Source: Cyanobium sp. E1_MAG_00006 (GTDB taxonomy: Bacteria > Cyanobacteriota > Cyanobacteriia > PCC-6307 > Cyanobiaceae). Taken from it: 44,696 bases of DNA. The notes under the pieces were generated by a model. That model made no database searches and had not been told where the DNA came from. It saw only the letters and a program-made list of their open reading frames with translations. Every line of letters begins with the position of its first letter. Position 1 is the first letter of the stretch. The position numbers and the translations under genes were made by a program. Of this stretch, positions 8,182-17,658 are shown piece after piece. The stretch lies in assembly GCA_027488975.1 (NCBI GenBank), contig JAIYAQ010000003.1, forward strand, positions 1 to 44,696, read 5' to 3'.

Positions 8182-9876
8182 ATGCCCGAGCTGCCCCGCC
8201 AGTGGGATGTGATCGTTGTCGGCGGTGGCGCTGCGGGTCTGATGGCCGCCCTGGAACTGCCGGAGGGGCTGAGGGTTCTGCTGCTCAACAAGGACGGCAG
8301 CGCACCCCGCTCAGCCAGCCGCTGGGCACAGGGGGGGATCGCCGCCGTGACGCGACCCGAGGACAGTTTCGACAGCCACGTGCAGGACACCCTGCGCGCT
8401 GGGGCCGGTCTGTGCGACCCCGCCGCTGTGGCCCTGCTGGTGCGTGAAGCCCCGGCCTGCGTGCAGCGACTGCTGGAGCTGGGCATGGACTTCGACCGTA
8501 ATGGCGAGGTTCTGAGCACAACCATGGAGGCCGCCCACAGCCACCGCCGGGTGCTCCACGCCCAGGACCGAACCGGCGGTGCGCTGGTGGAGGCGCTTGA
8601 ACGCCGGGTTGCCGCGCGTGAGGGACTGACCCGTCGCGCCGGAATGCTGGCCCTGCAGCTGCTGGTGGAGGAGGGACGCTGCTGCGGCCTGCAGGTGCTG
8701 GACGGCGAACACGTGCACTGGCTGCGGGCGCGGGCGGTGGTGCTGGCCACCGGCGGTGGCGGCCACCTGTTCGCCAACACCACCAATCCCCCCCAGGCCA
8801 GCGGCGATGGCATCGCCATGGCCTGGCAGGCGGGAGCGGTGATTCGCGACCTGGAGTTCGTGCAGTTTCACCCCACGGCGCTGATGCTGCCGGGTGCCCC
8901 CCATTTCCTGATCTCCGAAGCGGTGCGCGGCGAAGGCGCTCGGCTGGTGGATGAGAGGGGCGTGAGTCCCGTGGCTCAGCTGGCCGGCGGGGACCTCGCC
9001 CCCCGCGATGCCGTCAGCCGCGCCCTGGTCCAGCGGATGCGGGAGGGTCAGCTGTCCCACCTCTGGCTTGATCTACGGCCGGTTGGAGTGGCGCGGCTGG
9101 AGCGACAGTTCCCAACCATCCTGGGACGCTGCCGCGAGCTGGGACTCGAACCCACCGCCGCACCGATCCCGGTGGCACCGGCGGCCCACTACTGGATGGG
9201 TGGCATTCGCACCGACCACCAAGCCGCCACCACCGTGCCGGGGCTCTACGCGGTGGGCGAAGTGGCCAGCAGCGGCGTACACGGTGCCAATCGCCTGGCC
9301 AGCAACTCGCTGATGGAATGCCTGGTCTTCGCCCGCCAGCTGCGGCAGATCAACCTGGGGCCGGCTCCCGCCCAGTGCCAGCCTGCCCCCAGCCGTTCTG
9401 CCGCCATCCGTTCGGAAGCCTGCCGAGGGCCGGCCACCCAGCCGAACCTGGCGGAGCTGCAGCACCGCATCCAGGAGCTGCGGCAGCTGTGCTGGCAGGT
9501 GGCCGGGGTGGAACGCGAGCCGGCCCCCCTGCGCGAAGCCCTGCTCGCCGCGCAGCAACAGGCTGCAGATCTGGCCGGCGTGCCGCTTCTGGATCAGGTC
9601 GCCAATCTGCCAAGCGATGCTCACCTGCCGCTCGACGGCTCCACCGTCAGCTGGCTGCGCTCGGTCCACGACCTGCAGCAGCGTCTGCGCCTGGCTGCAC
9701 TGCTGCTGGAAGCGGCTCTGTTCCGCCAGGAGAGCCGGGGCGGGCACTATCGCCTGGATGCCCCGGCTGCGCAGCCGTTCTGGCGCTGCCACACCCTGCA
9801 ACAGCGCGGGCAGCGGATCCACACCGAAGCGGTTGGCTCCGATGCGCTGGCTCAGAAATCAATCGGTCCCTTGTAG
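8182..9876 (+). CDS. nadB: L-aspartate oxidase NadB
   Basis: A flavoenzyme that oxidises L-aspartate to iminoaspartate, the first step of NAD synthesis; NadA then makes quinolinate. The 564-residue protein has the N-terminal FAD-binding motif VVGGGAAGLMAALEL (about 12-26), the SRWAQGGIAAV segment, the substrate region with FHPTAL and SEAVRGEGARLVDERG, and the HGANRLASNSLMECLVF flavin-binding signature. The start is ATG 8182, since the frame extension to 8155 runs into the psbU terminator. The last 25 bases overlap the 3' end of the convergent VKOR gene. The neighbouring psbU is a separate transcript. Confidence 0.95.
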   Translation: MPELPRQWDVIVVGGGAAGLMAALELPEGLRVLLLNKDGSAPRSASRWAQGGIAAVTRPEDSFDSHVQDTLRAGAGLCDPAAVALLVREAPACVQRLLELGMDFDRNGEVLSTTMEAAHSHRRVLHAQDRTGGALVEALERRVAAREGLTRRAGMLALQLLVEEGRCCGLQVLDGEHVHWLRARAVVLATGGGGHLFANTTNPPQASGDGIAMAWQAGAVIRDLEFVQFHPTALMLPGAPHFLISEAVRGEGARLVDERGVSPVAQLAGGDLAPRDAVSRALVQRMREGQLSHLWLDLRPVGVARLERQFPTILGRCRELGLEPTAAPIPVAPAAHYWMGGIRTDHQAATTVPGLYAVGEVASSGVHGANRLASNSLMECLVFARQLRQINLGPAPAQCQPAPSRSAAIRSEACRGPATQPNLAELQHRIQELRQLCWQVAGVEREPAPLREALLAAQQQAADLAGVPLLDQVANLPSDAHLPLDGSTVSWLRSVHDLQQRLRLAALLLEAALFRQESRGGHYRLDAPAAQPFWRCHTLQQRGQRIHTEAVGSDALAQKSIGPL

Positions 9877-10793
9877 CCGCTCAGTTCGGCCAGCTTCGCC
9901 AGGGGCTTCACACCCGAATCCAGCTGACCGTTGATCTCCCAGGAGGGGAAACCCTGGATCCCCTTGGCCTCACAGAGGGCCTTCTGGCTGTTCTGCCCGT
10001 CCGGTGCGCACTCGATCACCTTGAGCTTGGCGGTGGCGTCGCGGCCGAAGAGCTCCTTCTGCTCATGGCAGTGGGGGCACCAGTAGGCGGTGTAGAGGGC
10101 GGCGCCGCTGGCGGTGAGGTGCTCGGCTAGGGCGATCTTGGCGGGGCTGCTCGCGGCCTGCACGACCGGTGCAACCCCTTTGCCGGCCACGGCGGCCGGC
10201 TTGCCAACGGATGCAGCCCATCCCAGGCCAAGCACCCCCACCAGAAGGGCCGTGATCACGCCTCGGAACACCAGCTGGCCGCGGTCCTCCCAGTCGCCGC
10301 CAATCAGGCTCAGCACGAACAGGGCGGTGCTGAGCGTGGCCGAGAGGATGCAGAAGGGGCAGCAGTCGCGGATGCCGAAGGCCATCACCCCCAGCAACAC
10401 GGCGCTGAACACCGCCATGGCGGTGCTGATCAGGAACAGGCCCCACCAGCTGCTCTGGCCGAGCTTCACCCTGGCCTCGCCCTGCAGCACCAGCGGAGCC
10501 ACCGCCAGCAGCAGCACGGCGGCATAGGCCAGGCAGCCGAACAGCGACAGCGGCTGGCCGAACAGGCTGCCCCAGGCGCTGGCCAACACCTTCTCGCAGC
10601 CATTGCAGCCGAAGAAGCCCTGGCTGCTGCAGCTCAGGGACCCCAGCAGGCCCCATTTCTTCAGGGTGATCGAACCGGTGTCGATCACGCCGATGGTGGC
10701 GAGCACGGCCATCACCACCCGCACCCAGCGCCGTCCCAGATCCGGGCGACGCCGCTGGCCGGCGAGGCGATCGCTGAGGCGGGAAGAAGTCAC
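9852..10793 (-). CDS. VKOR-thioredoxin fusion, disulfide bond formation
   Basis: A 313-residue membrane protein that joins a vitamin K epoxide reductase domain to a thioredoxin-like domain. Such fusions oxidise thiols of proteins outside the cytoplasm or in the thylakoid lumen and pass electrons to quinone. The VKOR part has several membrane helices, loop cysteines C63 and C66, and the quinone-site CCPFC (144-148). After a linker the thioredoxin domain carries WCPHC (238-242). Start is GTG 10793. It is 49 bases downstream of the secreted unknown and converges with nadB. The fused form is common in cyanobacteria and plastids; likely lumenal targets include extrinsic photosystem proteins, which is inference. 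Confidence 0.92.
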   Translation of the reverse strand: MTSSRLSDRLAGQRRRPDLGRRWVRVVMAVLATIGVIDTGSITLKKWGLLGSLSCSSQGFFGCNGCEKVLASAWGSLFGQPLSLFGCLAYAAVLLLAVAPLVLQGEARVKLGQSSWWGLFLISTAMAVFSAVLLGVMAFGIRDCCPFCILSATLSTALFVLSLIGGDWEDRGQLVFRGVITALLVGVLGLGWAASVGKPAAVAGKGVAPVVQAASSPAKIALAEHLTASGAALYTAYWCPHCHEQKELFGRDATAKLKVIECAPDGQNSQKALCEAKGIQGFPSWEINGQLDSGVKPLAKLAELSGYKGPIDF

Positions 10794-10842
10794 GAAGGGC
10801 TGATCAGGCTGGCCTGATTGTGGCAGCTGTGGCCCGTTCAGG

Positions 10843-11337
10843 TCAGAGGCCCGGCACCGACTTCAGCTGGGCGCAGGAGCGGCTCGGCAGCAGCACCGGC
10901 GGCGGGGAGGGCGGCAGGAGTGGCGCACCATGCTCCGCGTGGGGTGTCTTGTCCCAGCTGATGCGGGCCTGGCTGGAGCTGAACACGATCGTGAGCGGCG
11001 CCTGATCCTGCTGCCCTTCCTGACTGAAGCGATAGAGCACCCGTGCGGTTCCAGGTGACGACACCCGGCCCTCGAGGCGACCGACGCGACGATCCTTCTG
11101 CCAGGGGATCCAGCGGTAGAAGCCCGTCACCCGTTGGCCATCGCGATCGAGTCGCAGCTGCTCCACATCGAGCTGGCCGGCACGGCCGCTGAGCTTCTCG
11201 AAGCAGAGCGGGGTGGCGGCCATGGCAGGTGTGCCCAGCAGTGCAGCAAGGGAGCCAGCCAGCAGCAGGGCCGTTGGTAAGGCCGCACTGGCCACGGCAC
11301 AACGCTGGGGCAACAGGGGAGCGGGGCGAAGGCGCAT
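10843..11337 (-). CDS. Secreted protein of unknown function
   Basis: I do not recognise a family. The protein has about 164 residues, with a signal peptide rich in Leu/Ala and an AMA-A cleavage site near residue 40. The mature domain begins with TPLCFEKLSGRAGQ and contains LRLDRDGQRVTGFYRWIPWQKD, then a Pro-rich segment and a second Cys near the C terminus. The two Cys residues could form a disulfide, which would fit co-transcription with the VKOR-thioredoxin gene 49 bases downstream. I chose ATG 11337; a GTG six codons upstream is possible. It is probably periplasmic or lumenal. Confidence 0.65.
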   Translation of the reverse strand: MRLRPAPLLPQRCAVASAALPTALLLAGSLAALLGTPAMAATPLCFEKLSGRAGQLDVEQLRLDRDGQRVTGFYRWIPWQKDRRVGRLEGRVSSPGTARVLYRFSQEGQQDQAPLTIVFSSSQARISWDKTPHAEHGAPLLPPSPPPVLLPSRSCAQLKSVPGL

Positions 11338-11435
11338 CAGAACGGTGAGGACCACGCTCGTGCAACGTAGGGAGATCCGTTGCCCTCGGCCAGGCCGTGC
11401 CCCAGGAACCCCAGGCTGCCGCTGCCAGCCCCAGC

Positions 11436-12812
11436 ATGGCGAAACCCACCGTGGCCTTCGCCCACCTGGGCTGCGAGAAGAACCGGGTCGACACCGAGCA
11501 CATGCTCGGCCTGCTGGCCGATGCCGGCTATCGCGTGAGCGCCGACGAGAGCGACGCGCGCGTGGTGGTGGTGAACACCTGCAGCTTCATCCAGGAGGCC
11601 CGCGAGGAGTCGGTGCGCACGCTGGTGGAGCTGGCGGAGCAGGGCAAGGAGCTGATCATCGCCGGCTGCCTGGCTCAGCACTTCCAGGAGGAGCTGCTGG
11701 AAAGCCTGCCGGAAGCCAGGGCGATCGTGGGCACGGGCGACTACCAGCACATCGTGAGCGTGCTGGAGCGGGTTGAAGCCGGCGAACGGGTGAACCAGGT
11801 GAGCGCCAATCCCACCTTCGTGGGCGATGAGCATCTGCCGCGCTACCGCACCACCAGCGAGGCCGTGGCGTACCTGAAGGTGGCCGAGGGCTGCGATTAC
11901 CGCTGCGCCTTCTGCATCATTCCTCACCTGCGCGGCGATCAGCGCTCGCGCCCGATCGAGAGCATCGTGGCGGAGGCACAGCAACTGGCGGCCCAGGGGG
12001 TGCAGGAGCTGGTGCTGATCAGCCAGATCACCACCAACTACGGCCTCGATCTGGCCGGCAGGCCGCAGCTGGCGGAGCTGCTGCAGGCCCTGGGGGAGGT
12101 GGAGATCCCCTGGATCCGAGTGCACTACGCCTACCCCACCGGCCTCACCGAGGCGGTGCTGGCGGCCTACCGCGAGGTGCCCAACGTGCTGCCCTACCTG
12201 GATCTGCCGCTGCAGCACAGCCATCCCGAGGTGCTGCGGGCGATGAACCGCCCCTGGCAGGCGGATGTGACCGGCGGCGTGCTGCGCCGCATCCGCGAGC
12301 AGCTGCCCGATGCGGTGCTGCGCACCACCTTCATCGTGGGCTTCCCCGGCGAAACCGAGGAGCAGTTCCAGCACCTACTGGATTTCGTGGCCGAGCAGCA
12401 GTTCGATCACGTAGGCGTGTTCACCTTCTCGCCGGAGGAGGGAACCCCGGCCGCCGACCTGCCCGATCAGGTGCCCCATGCGGTGGCCGTGGAGCGCAAA
12501 GACCGGCTGATGGCCCTGCAGCAACCGATCGCCGCGGCCCGAAACGCCGCCTGGGTGGGGCGCATCGTGGATGTGCTGATCGAGCAGGAGAACCCGAGCA
12601 CCGGCGAGATGCTGGGCCGCTGCGCTCGCTTTGCCCCCGAAGTGGATGGCGACGTGCGCGTGCTGCCGGGCGAAGGTGGCCTCTGCGCCGCACCTGGAAC
12701 CATGGTGCCGGTGCGCATCACCGCCGCCGACACCTACGACCTGGTGGGTGAGGTGGTGGGAGCGAAGGCGATGGTGGGCGAGGCCCTCGCCGCCCGGCGG
12801 ACAGGGGTTTGA
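11436..12812 (+). CDS. rimO: Ribosomal protein S12 methylthiotransferase RimO
   Basis: A radical SAM enzyme with two 4Fe-4S clusters that methylthiolates a conserved aspartate of ribosomal protein S12. The N-terminal UPF0004 cysteines are C13, C49 and C78, and the radical SAM cluster is C153, C157 and C160 (CDYRCAFC). The later part has the TNYGLD segment, [10 protein letters not shown] and a C-terminal TRAM-like domain. At 458 residues the length is normal. The ATG at 11436 follows a 98-base divergent spacer; a GTG 13 codons upstream would add a low-complexity Ala/Pro/Ser extension. The stop overlaps the TTG of the MFS gene by 4 bases (TTGA). Confidence 0.95.
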   Translation: MAKPTVAFAHLGCEKNRVDTEHMLGLLADAGYRVSADESDARVVVVNTCSFIQEAREESVRTLVELAEQGKELIIAGCLAQHFQEELLESLPEARAIVGTGDYQHIVSVLERVEAGERVNQVSANPTFVGDEHLPRYRTTSEAVAYLKVAEGCDYRCAFCIIPHLRGDQRSRPIESIVAEAQQLAAQGVQELVLISQITTNYGLDLAGRPQLAELLQALGEVEIPWIRVHYAYPTGLTEAVLAAYREVPNVLPYLDLPLQHSHPEVLRAMNRPWQADVTGGVLRRIREQLPDAVLRTTFIVGFPGETEEQFQHLLDFVAEQQFDHVGVFTFSPEEGTPAADLPDQVPHAVAVERKDRLMALQQPIAAARNAAWVGRIVDVLIEQENPSTGEMLGRCARFAPEVDGDVRVLPGEGGLCAAPGTMVPVRITAADTYDLVGEVVGAKAMVGEALAARRTGV

Positions 12813-14089
12813 GCCAGGCCACTCGCGCCGCAAGGGGGGCGCGCCGGGCTCTCGGGCGGATCCGCACCCGGTTGACCCGCCACCAGCGCACCACCTTCCT
12901 GCTGGCCTCGGGCGTGAGCACCGCCGGATCCTTCGCCGGTCTCACCGCCAAGGGCTGGCTACTAATGGAGGGCGCCCACAACCCGCTGCTGCTGGCGCTG
13001 CACTTCGCCCTGCTCACCCTGCCCACCCTGCTGGTGAGCGGCCCGGCCGGCGTGCTCACCGATCGCATCGGTAGCGAGCGGGTGCTGATCCGCGCCCAGT
13101 GGGCCCTGTTCGCCGCGGCCGTGCTCGGCGCCCTGGCGATCCCGGTGAGCCGCGGCGGGGTGCAGGACGCCCTGCTGCTGCTCAGCACCCTGGGGATCGG
13201 CACCGCCAGTGCCTACGAGCTCACCGCCCGCAACAAGTACGTGGCCCTGCTGGTGGAGGAGCCGGCGCAGCTGGGGCCCTACCTGGCCAGCTTCTCGGTG
13301 ATCTTCAACGTGGGCAAGCTGGTGGGCCCGCCGATCGGCGGCCTGCTCCTGGCGGCCACCGGGCCCACCCTGGCCCTGAGCCTGGATGCCGCCAGCTACC
13401 TGCTGCCGATCAGCACGCTGCTGTGGCTGATGCAGCCCCGGCGCGATCAGGAGCGCCGCAGCGGCCCCGGCGCCGGCGCCAGCCTCGGCACAGCCTGGCG
13501 CGAGTGCGGCGATTCCCTGCGCCATGTGCTGCGCTTCACGGCGCTGGCCTGCCTGGTGGGCTTCTTCCATCCCGGCCTGGCGCCGCTGATGGCCGATCGG
13601 CTGATGGGGCCCAGCCCCCTGGCCCTGGGGCTGTTCACCAGCGTGATCGCCGCCGGCAGCATCACGGGCGGGGTGGTGCTGCAGCGCAATGCGGTCGCTC
13701 TCGGCCGCCGGCCGGGGCTGCTGCTGGGTGCCAGCTGTCTGATCACCGGGCTGGCCCAGATGGGGCTGGCCCTACGGGGGCTTGGCCCCCACTGGCCGCA
13801 GTCCTGGGGCCTGGCGATGGCTTTTCTGATCGGCCTGGGCACCGCCTCCCTGCTGGCGGGCACCAACCTGATCATTCAGGTGCATGCCCCGCAGGTGCTG
13901 CGGGGCCGCATGGCCGGGCTCGGCCAGATCGCCTTCCTTGGCGGCGGCGGCCTCAGCGGGCTGGCGGCGGCAGGTCTCAGCCTTTGGCCGCCGCTGGGGG
14001 TGTGGGGCTGCTTCGGGCTGCTGGGCAGCCTTGGCGCCCTGCTGGGGGGAACCGAGCTGCTGCTGCGCCACCGGATGCGACTGAGCTGA
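12809..14089 (+). CDS. MFS transporter (EntS/MFS_3-like)
   Basis: A 426-residue permease with about 12 membrane helices and the MFS loop motif near [13 protein letters not shown] (GxxxDRxGxR type) between helices 2 and 3. It resembles the MFS_3 group that includes enterobactin exporters, though the substrate is unknown. The start is TTG at 12809 inside a TTGA overlap with the rimO stop, so translation is probably coupled. Candidates for a later ATG exist at 12965, but that would delete the first helix. Nothing nearby points to a siderophore or drug cluster. Confidence 0.85.
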   Translation: MSQATRAARGARRALGRIRTRLTRHQRTTFLLASGVSTAGSFAGLTAKGWLLMEGAHNPLLLALHFALLTLPTLLVSGPAGVLTDRIGSERVLIRAQWALFAAAVLGALAIPVSRGGVQDALLLLSTLGIGTASAYELTARNKYVALLVEEPAQLGPYLASFSVIFNVGKLVGPPIGGLLLAATGPTLALSLDAASYLLPISTLLWLMQPRRDQERRSGPGAGASLGTAWRECGDSLRHVLRFTALACLVGFFHPGLAPLMADRLMGPSPLALGLFTSVIAAGSITGGVVLQRNAVALGRRPGLLLGASCLITGLAQMGLALRGLGPHWPQSWGLAMAFLIGLGTASLLAGTNLIIQVHAPQVLRGRMAGLGQIAFLGGGGLSGLAAAGLSLWPPLGVWGCFGLLGSLGALLGGTELLLRHRMRLS

Positions 14090-14116
14090 GCGGAGTGGTG
14101 CTGAAGAAGCGCCCCC

Positions 14117-14209
14117 TCAGATCAGCTTGATGCCGCGCAGCACGAAGGAGATCGCCGCCGCAGCCACCAGGCCGCCGCCGACCAAGACGAGATAGATGAC
14201 GGGACCCAT
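14117..14209 (-). CDS. petL: Cytochrome b6f subunit PetL-like peptide
   Basis: A 30-residue ORF with ATG at 14209, too short for usual gene callers. It encodes a single membrane helix starting MGPVIYLVLVGGG and ending VLRGIKLI. The short N terminus, one helix and the R-x-IKLI end match my memory of cyanobacterial PetL (cytochrome b6f subunit 6), a peripheral helix that stabilises the complex. The region is free of other genes on that strand and diverges from the B12 radical SAM gene 172 bases away. Other single-helix photosynthetic peptides are possible, so the name is likely rather than certain. Confidence 0.6.
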   Translation of the reverse strand: MGPVIYLVLVGGGLVAAAAISFVLRGIKLI

Positions 14210-14328
14210 GGCGGATGCGCTGGAAAACGTGGCGTCATTAGAGCAGATCGTCCACGACGAGGGCGAAGCCGCTTAGGGTTGTGTGACGCCCTCGGTTCAG
14301 CCTCAGGAATTGGCCGCTGGTCGGATTC

Positions 14329-14360
14329 AGCTCCAGGACCATCCAGCTCAAGGACCATCC
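14329..14360. repeat. Tandem duplication of a 16-base unit
   Basis: Positions 14329-14344 and 14345-14360 are two direct copies of a 16-base unit starting AGCTC, differing at one base. The pair lies in the 5' leader of the B12 radical SAM gene, 21 bases before its ATG. Confidence 0.8.
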
Positions 14361-14381
14361 AGCCCCCGGACCAGCGACGGC

Positions 14382-15992
14382 ATGCGCACGCTCTTCATCT
14401 ATCCCGAGTTCCCGAAGACCTTCTGGAGCTACGAGAAGATCCTCGAGCTGGTGAACCGCAAGGTGCTGCTGCCGCCGCTCGGCCTCGTGACCGTGGCGGC
14501 GCTGCTGCCCCAGAACTGGCCAATGAAGCTGGTGGATCGCAATGTGCGCGAGGTCAGCGAAGCCGAGTGGGACTGGGCCGAGCTGGTGGTGATCTCCGGG
14601 ATGATCGTGCAGAAGGCCGACATGGCCGTACAGATCGCCCGTGCCAAGCAGCGGGGTCTGCCGGTGGCGGTGGGTGGACCATTCGCCAGCTCCACGCCCG
14701 ATGCGCCCGAGATCGAGCTGGCCGATTTCAAGGTGCTCGATGAGGGTGAAATCACCCTGCCGATGTTCATCGAAGCCATCGAACGGGGCGAGAGCGGCGG
14801 CCGCTTCAGCTCCAACGGCGAGAAGCCGGATGTGACCTCCACACCCGTGCCCCGCTTTGATCTCCTCGAGCTCGACGCCTACGACTCGATGAGCGTGCAG
14901 TTCTCGCGCGGCTGCCCGTTCCAGTGCGAGTTCTGCGACATCATCGTGCTCTACGGCCGCAAGCCCCGCACCAAAACCCCTGAACAGCTGGTCGCCGAGC
15001 TCCAAGCCCTCTACGACCTGGGTTGGCGGCGCTCCATCTTCCTGGTGGACGACAACTTCATCGGCAACAAGCGCAACGCCAAGCTGCTGCTGCCGGCCAT
15101 CAAGCAGTGGCAGATCGAGCGGGGCTATCCCTTCAGCTTCGCCACAGAGGCCTCCGTGGATCTCGCCTCCGACGACGAGATGATGCAGATGATGGGTGAA
15201 GCCCGCTTTGACGCCGTGTTTCTGGGCATCGAAACACCGGATGAAGCCAGCCTGTCCGTGGCGGGCAAGCACCAGAACACCCGCAGCTCGCTGGAAGAAT
15301 CGGTCGACCGGATCACCAGCTATGGCATCCGCGTGATGGCTGGATTCATCATCGGCTTCGACGGCGAGAAGACAGGCGCCGGCGATCGGATTGTGCGCTT
15401 CGTGAGCCGCACCGGCATCCCCGCCGCGATGATGGGCATGCTGCAGGCCCTGCCCAACACCGGCCTCTGGCACCGCCTCGAGAAGGAGGGCCGTCTGATC
15501 CAGGAGAAGGCGGACGCCAAAGGGGTCAATCAGACGAACCTGCTGAACTTCGTGCCGACCCGGCCGATCCGCGACATCGCCAACGAGTACGTCGACGCCT
15601 TCTGCCGCCTCTACGAGCCGAACGCCTACATCGATCGCGTCACCCACTACTACGGCAAGGTGGGCGCCCCCCGCTGGAGGGCCTTCTACAAGCCTGAGAA
15701 CTCCGACAAGCCGGCCCTGCCCGAAAAGAATGACATCCGCGCGCTGGCCACGGTGATCTGGCGCCAGGGTTTCAAACGCAACACCCGCTTCCGCTTCTGG
15801 CGCTCCCTGGCGCGCATCGCCCGCCGCAATCCCGCCAACCTCGAGCAGTTCGTGGTGACACTGGCCCACAACGAGCACTTCCAGGAGTACCGGGCCGTGG
15901 TGACCCGCGAAATCGAGCAGCAGCTGGCCTGCCTGCCTCCGGAGCCGCCGCCGGCCACCGCCGACAGGGCCCGCGAGCTGCAGCCGGTCTGA
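14382..15992 (+). CDS. B12-binding radical SAM protein (DUF4070 type)
   Basis: A 536-residue protein with an N-terminal cobalamin-binding-like Rossmann domain (about 1-140), followed by a radical SAM domain whose cluster motif is in [18 protein letters not shown] (CX3CX2C) and a C-terminal DUF4070-like region. It begins [19 protein letters not shown], typical of a widespread cyanobacterial family whose substrate I do not know; other members methylate hopanoids or other lipids. The ATG at 14382 fits the family start. An open extension to 14283 contains the 16-base duplication and is not conserved-looking. It diverges from the petL-like gene and converges with the DUF4346 gene after 18 bases. 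Confidence 0.87.
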   Translation: MRTLFIYPEFPKTFWSYEKILELVNRKVLLPPLGLVTVAALLPQNWPMKLVDRNVREVSEAEWDWAELVVISGMIVQKADMAVQIARAKQRGLPVAVGGPFASSTPDAPEIELADFKVLDEGEITLPMFIEAIERGESGGRFSSNGEKPDVTSTPVPRFDLLELDAYDSMSVQFSRGCPFQCEFCDIIVLYGRKPRTKTPEQLVAELQALYDLGWRRSIFLVDDNFIGNKRNAKLLLPAIKQWQIERGYPFSFATEASVDLASDDEMMQMMGEARFDAVFLGIETPDEASLSVAGKHQNTRSSLEESVDRITSYGIRVMAGFIIGFDGEKTGAGDRIVRFVSRTGIPAAMMGMLQALPNTGLWHRLEKEGRLIQEKADAKGVNQTNLLNFVPTRPIRDIANEYVDAFCRLYEPNAYIDRVTHYYGKVGAPRWRAFYKPENSDKPALPEKNDIRALATVIWRQGFKRNTRFRFWRSLARIARRNPANLEQFVVTLAHNEHFQEYRAVVTREIEQQLACLPPEPPPATADRARELQPV

Positions 15993-16010
15993 GCCAGAAC
16001 AGGCTCGGGT

Positions 16011-16397
16011 TCAGTCCTGGATGTACTCGCTGCCCTGCTCCAGGCAGAACTCAGCCTTCTGCAGTTCCCGGCCGAGATAGAGGGCGTGATCGAGGCAACT
16101 GATCGGATGGGGCCCCTCCCCCTCCGTCAGGGCCATGCCGAGCTCCTTGGCGGATCGGCCGCGATAGATCGCCTGCGGCTGGCGGGGCCCTGCGCCGCGG
16201 CAGCTCAGCACTTCACCGGTGTCCGGGTCTGTGGCCAGGCCGCGGGCGTCGATGCCGTTGCTGTAGTGCTCGACGATGAGCTCACCGGAGGCGCGGTCGA
16301 GCTTGATCAGGACGTAGCCGGCAGGATCGAGGGCGATGAAGCGCTTTGAAAGCCGCTCATCCAGCTCGCGGCGTTGCACAGCGCTGAAGGAGGTCAT
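16011..16397 (-). CDS. DUF4346 domain protein
   Basis: A 128-residue soluble protein recognised as the cyanobacterial DUF4346 family. Marks are FIALDPAGYVLIKLD near the N terminus, an IVEHYSNGID core and the C-terminal DHALYLGRELQKAEFCLEQG segment. Function is unknown to me; in some cyanobacteria the domain is found with pterin- or folate-related proteins, which I cannot confirm here. It lies 34 bases downstream of the FemAB-like gene on the same strand, so the two are likely one operon. Confidence 0.75.
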   Translation of the reverse strand: MTSFSAVQRRELDERLSKRFIALDPAGYVLIKLDRASGELIVEHYSNGIDARGLATDPDTGEVLSCRGAGPRQPQAIYRGRSAKELGMALTEGEGPHPISCLDHALYLGRELQKAEFCLEQGSEYIQD

Positions 16398-16431
16398 CGG
16401 CGGATGCTACGCAGCCGTGCTTCAGCCAGCC

Positions 16432-17622
16432 CTAGGCCGCCGCACCACCGAGATCCGGGGGGCGGGCCGTGAACGGCAGCTCGGCATTGATCGCCTCGAT
16501 CTCCTCCAGCTGCTGGGCATTGGCCTCCGGCAGCCAGCGGCGCACGATTGCATCAAAGCGCGGGTGGCGCCAACGGTGCAGCGAGGCATGGGGCCGGGCC
16601 AGGAAACCGCGGCGGCGCTTGTGGCTGCCACCGGCACCAGGATCGAACTGGCGGATGCCACGCTGGATCGCCCAGTCGATCGGAGCGTAGTAGCAGACCT
16701 CGAAATGCAGGTTGTCGATCTCCTCGTCGCTGCCCCAGTAGCGGCCCCAGAGCATCGTGTCGCTGTGCACGCACAGCGACATGGCCACCGGCTGCAGCGG
16801 ATCGCCGCGGTGGGCGCTGAACAGCACCAGGTGCCGACGCAGCTCGGGATCATCAGCCAGCTGCGCGAAGAAGGTCTCGGTGAGGTATTTGCTGCCCCAG
16901 GCCCCCCAGCGGCTGCAGTGCTGCTCGTAAAAGTCGTGCATGCGGCGTACCAGCAGCGGGGGGATCGCCTCACCCACCAACGGCGTGACGCTGAGGCCGG
17001 CAGCCGTGATGGCCCGGCGTTCGCGCTTGATGTTGCGGCGCTGATTGGCGTTGAAGCTGAGCAGGTAGTCGTCGAAGCTGGTGTAGTTGTGATTGGTCCA
17101 CAGGCTCTGCTGGTTGAGCCAGGTGGCGCAACCGGCCGCTTCCGCCAGGGGCTGCCAGGCCGGGTCCACGTAGAGAAAGTTGCAGCTGAGGATCTGCTGC
17201 TCGGCGCAGAATTCGTCGATCAGCTGCAACATCACAGCGGTGAGGGCGGCCTCATCTTCAGCGGCGGCGATGTGGAAGCGGTAGCCCACGATCGGGCTCA
17301 CCGGGCTCATTCCCAGCAGCTTCGGGTAATAGCGAACCCCCAGCTGACCGGCCAGCTGGGCGAACGACTGGTCGAACACGAATTCGCCATAGCTGTGCCC
17401 TTTGAGATAAAGCGGCGCCACCGCCACCGGCTGCTCGCCCCGCCAGAGGGCCAGATGCAGGGGCTGCCAGCCCTGGCGTGGCGCAACACTGCCGGAGGTC
17501 TCCAAGGCGATCAACCAGCGCCAGGAGTAGAAGGGAAGCCCCGATGCCGCCGTGAGCGATTCCCAGTGCACCTCAGGAATCTCCGCCAGCGAGCCGTGCC
17601 AACGGGCCGTGAGTTCGGCCAT
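16432..17622 (-). CDS. FemAB-like GNAT acyltransferase (DUF482)
   Basis: A 396-residue protein of the DUF482 / FemAB_like family, related to GNAT and peptidoglycan-bridge aminoacyl transferases. Conserved elements are the N-terminal FYSWRWLIALE segment, FNANQRRNIKRERR, and the family hallmark FDPGAGGSHKRRRGF near residue 345, followed by the C-terminal HASLHRW motif. Its acceptor is unknown; a role in envelope or amino-acid conjugation is inference. A 36-base spacer separates its ATG from the divergent secreted protein, and DUF4346 follows 34 bases downstream. Confidence 0.85.
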   Translation of the reverse strand: MAELTARWHGSLAEIPEVHWESLTAASGLPFYSWRWLIALETSGSVAPRQGWQPLHLALWRGEQPVAVAPLYLKGHSYGEFVFDQSFAQLAGQLGVRYYPKLLGMSPVSPIVGYRFHIAAAEDEAALTAVMLQLIDEFCAEQQILSCNFLYVDPAWQPLAEAAGCATWLNQQSLWTNHNYTSFDDYLLSFNANQRRNIKRERRAITAAGLSVTPLVGEAIPPLLVRRMHDFYEQHCSRWGAWGSKYLTETFFAQLADDPELRRHLVLFSAHRGDPLQPVAMSLCVHSDTMLWGRYWGSDEEIDNLHFEVCYYAPIDWAIQRGIRQFDPGAGGSHKRRRGFLARPHASLHRWRHPRFDAIVRRWLPEANAQQLEEIEAINAELPFTARPPDLGGAAA

Positions 17623-17658
17623 GGGCCACCAGGGTGCCGGAATGACCGCGCCAGGCTA

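Noticed and set aside
14238-15878. Open frame of 546 codons antisense to the B12 radical SAM gene
   Set aside because: Shadow of a well-supported gene; no recognisable motif.
16336-17658. Upstream extension of the secreted unknown at 17659
   Set aside because: It is antisense to the FemAB-like gene; a signal peptide is found only when the start is near 17659.
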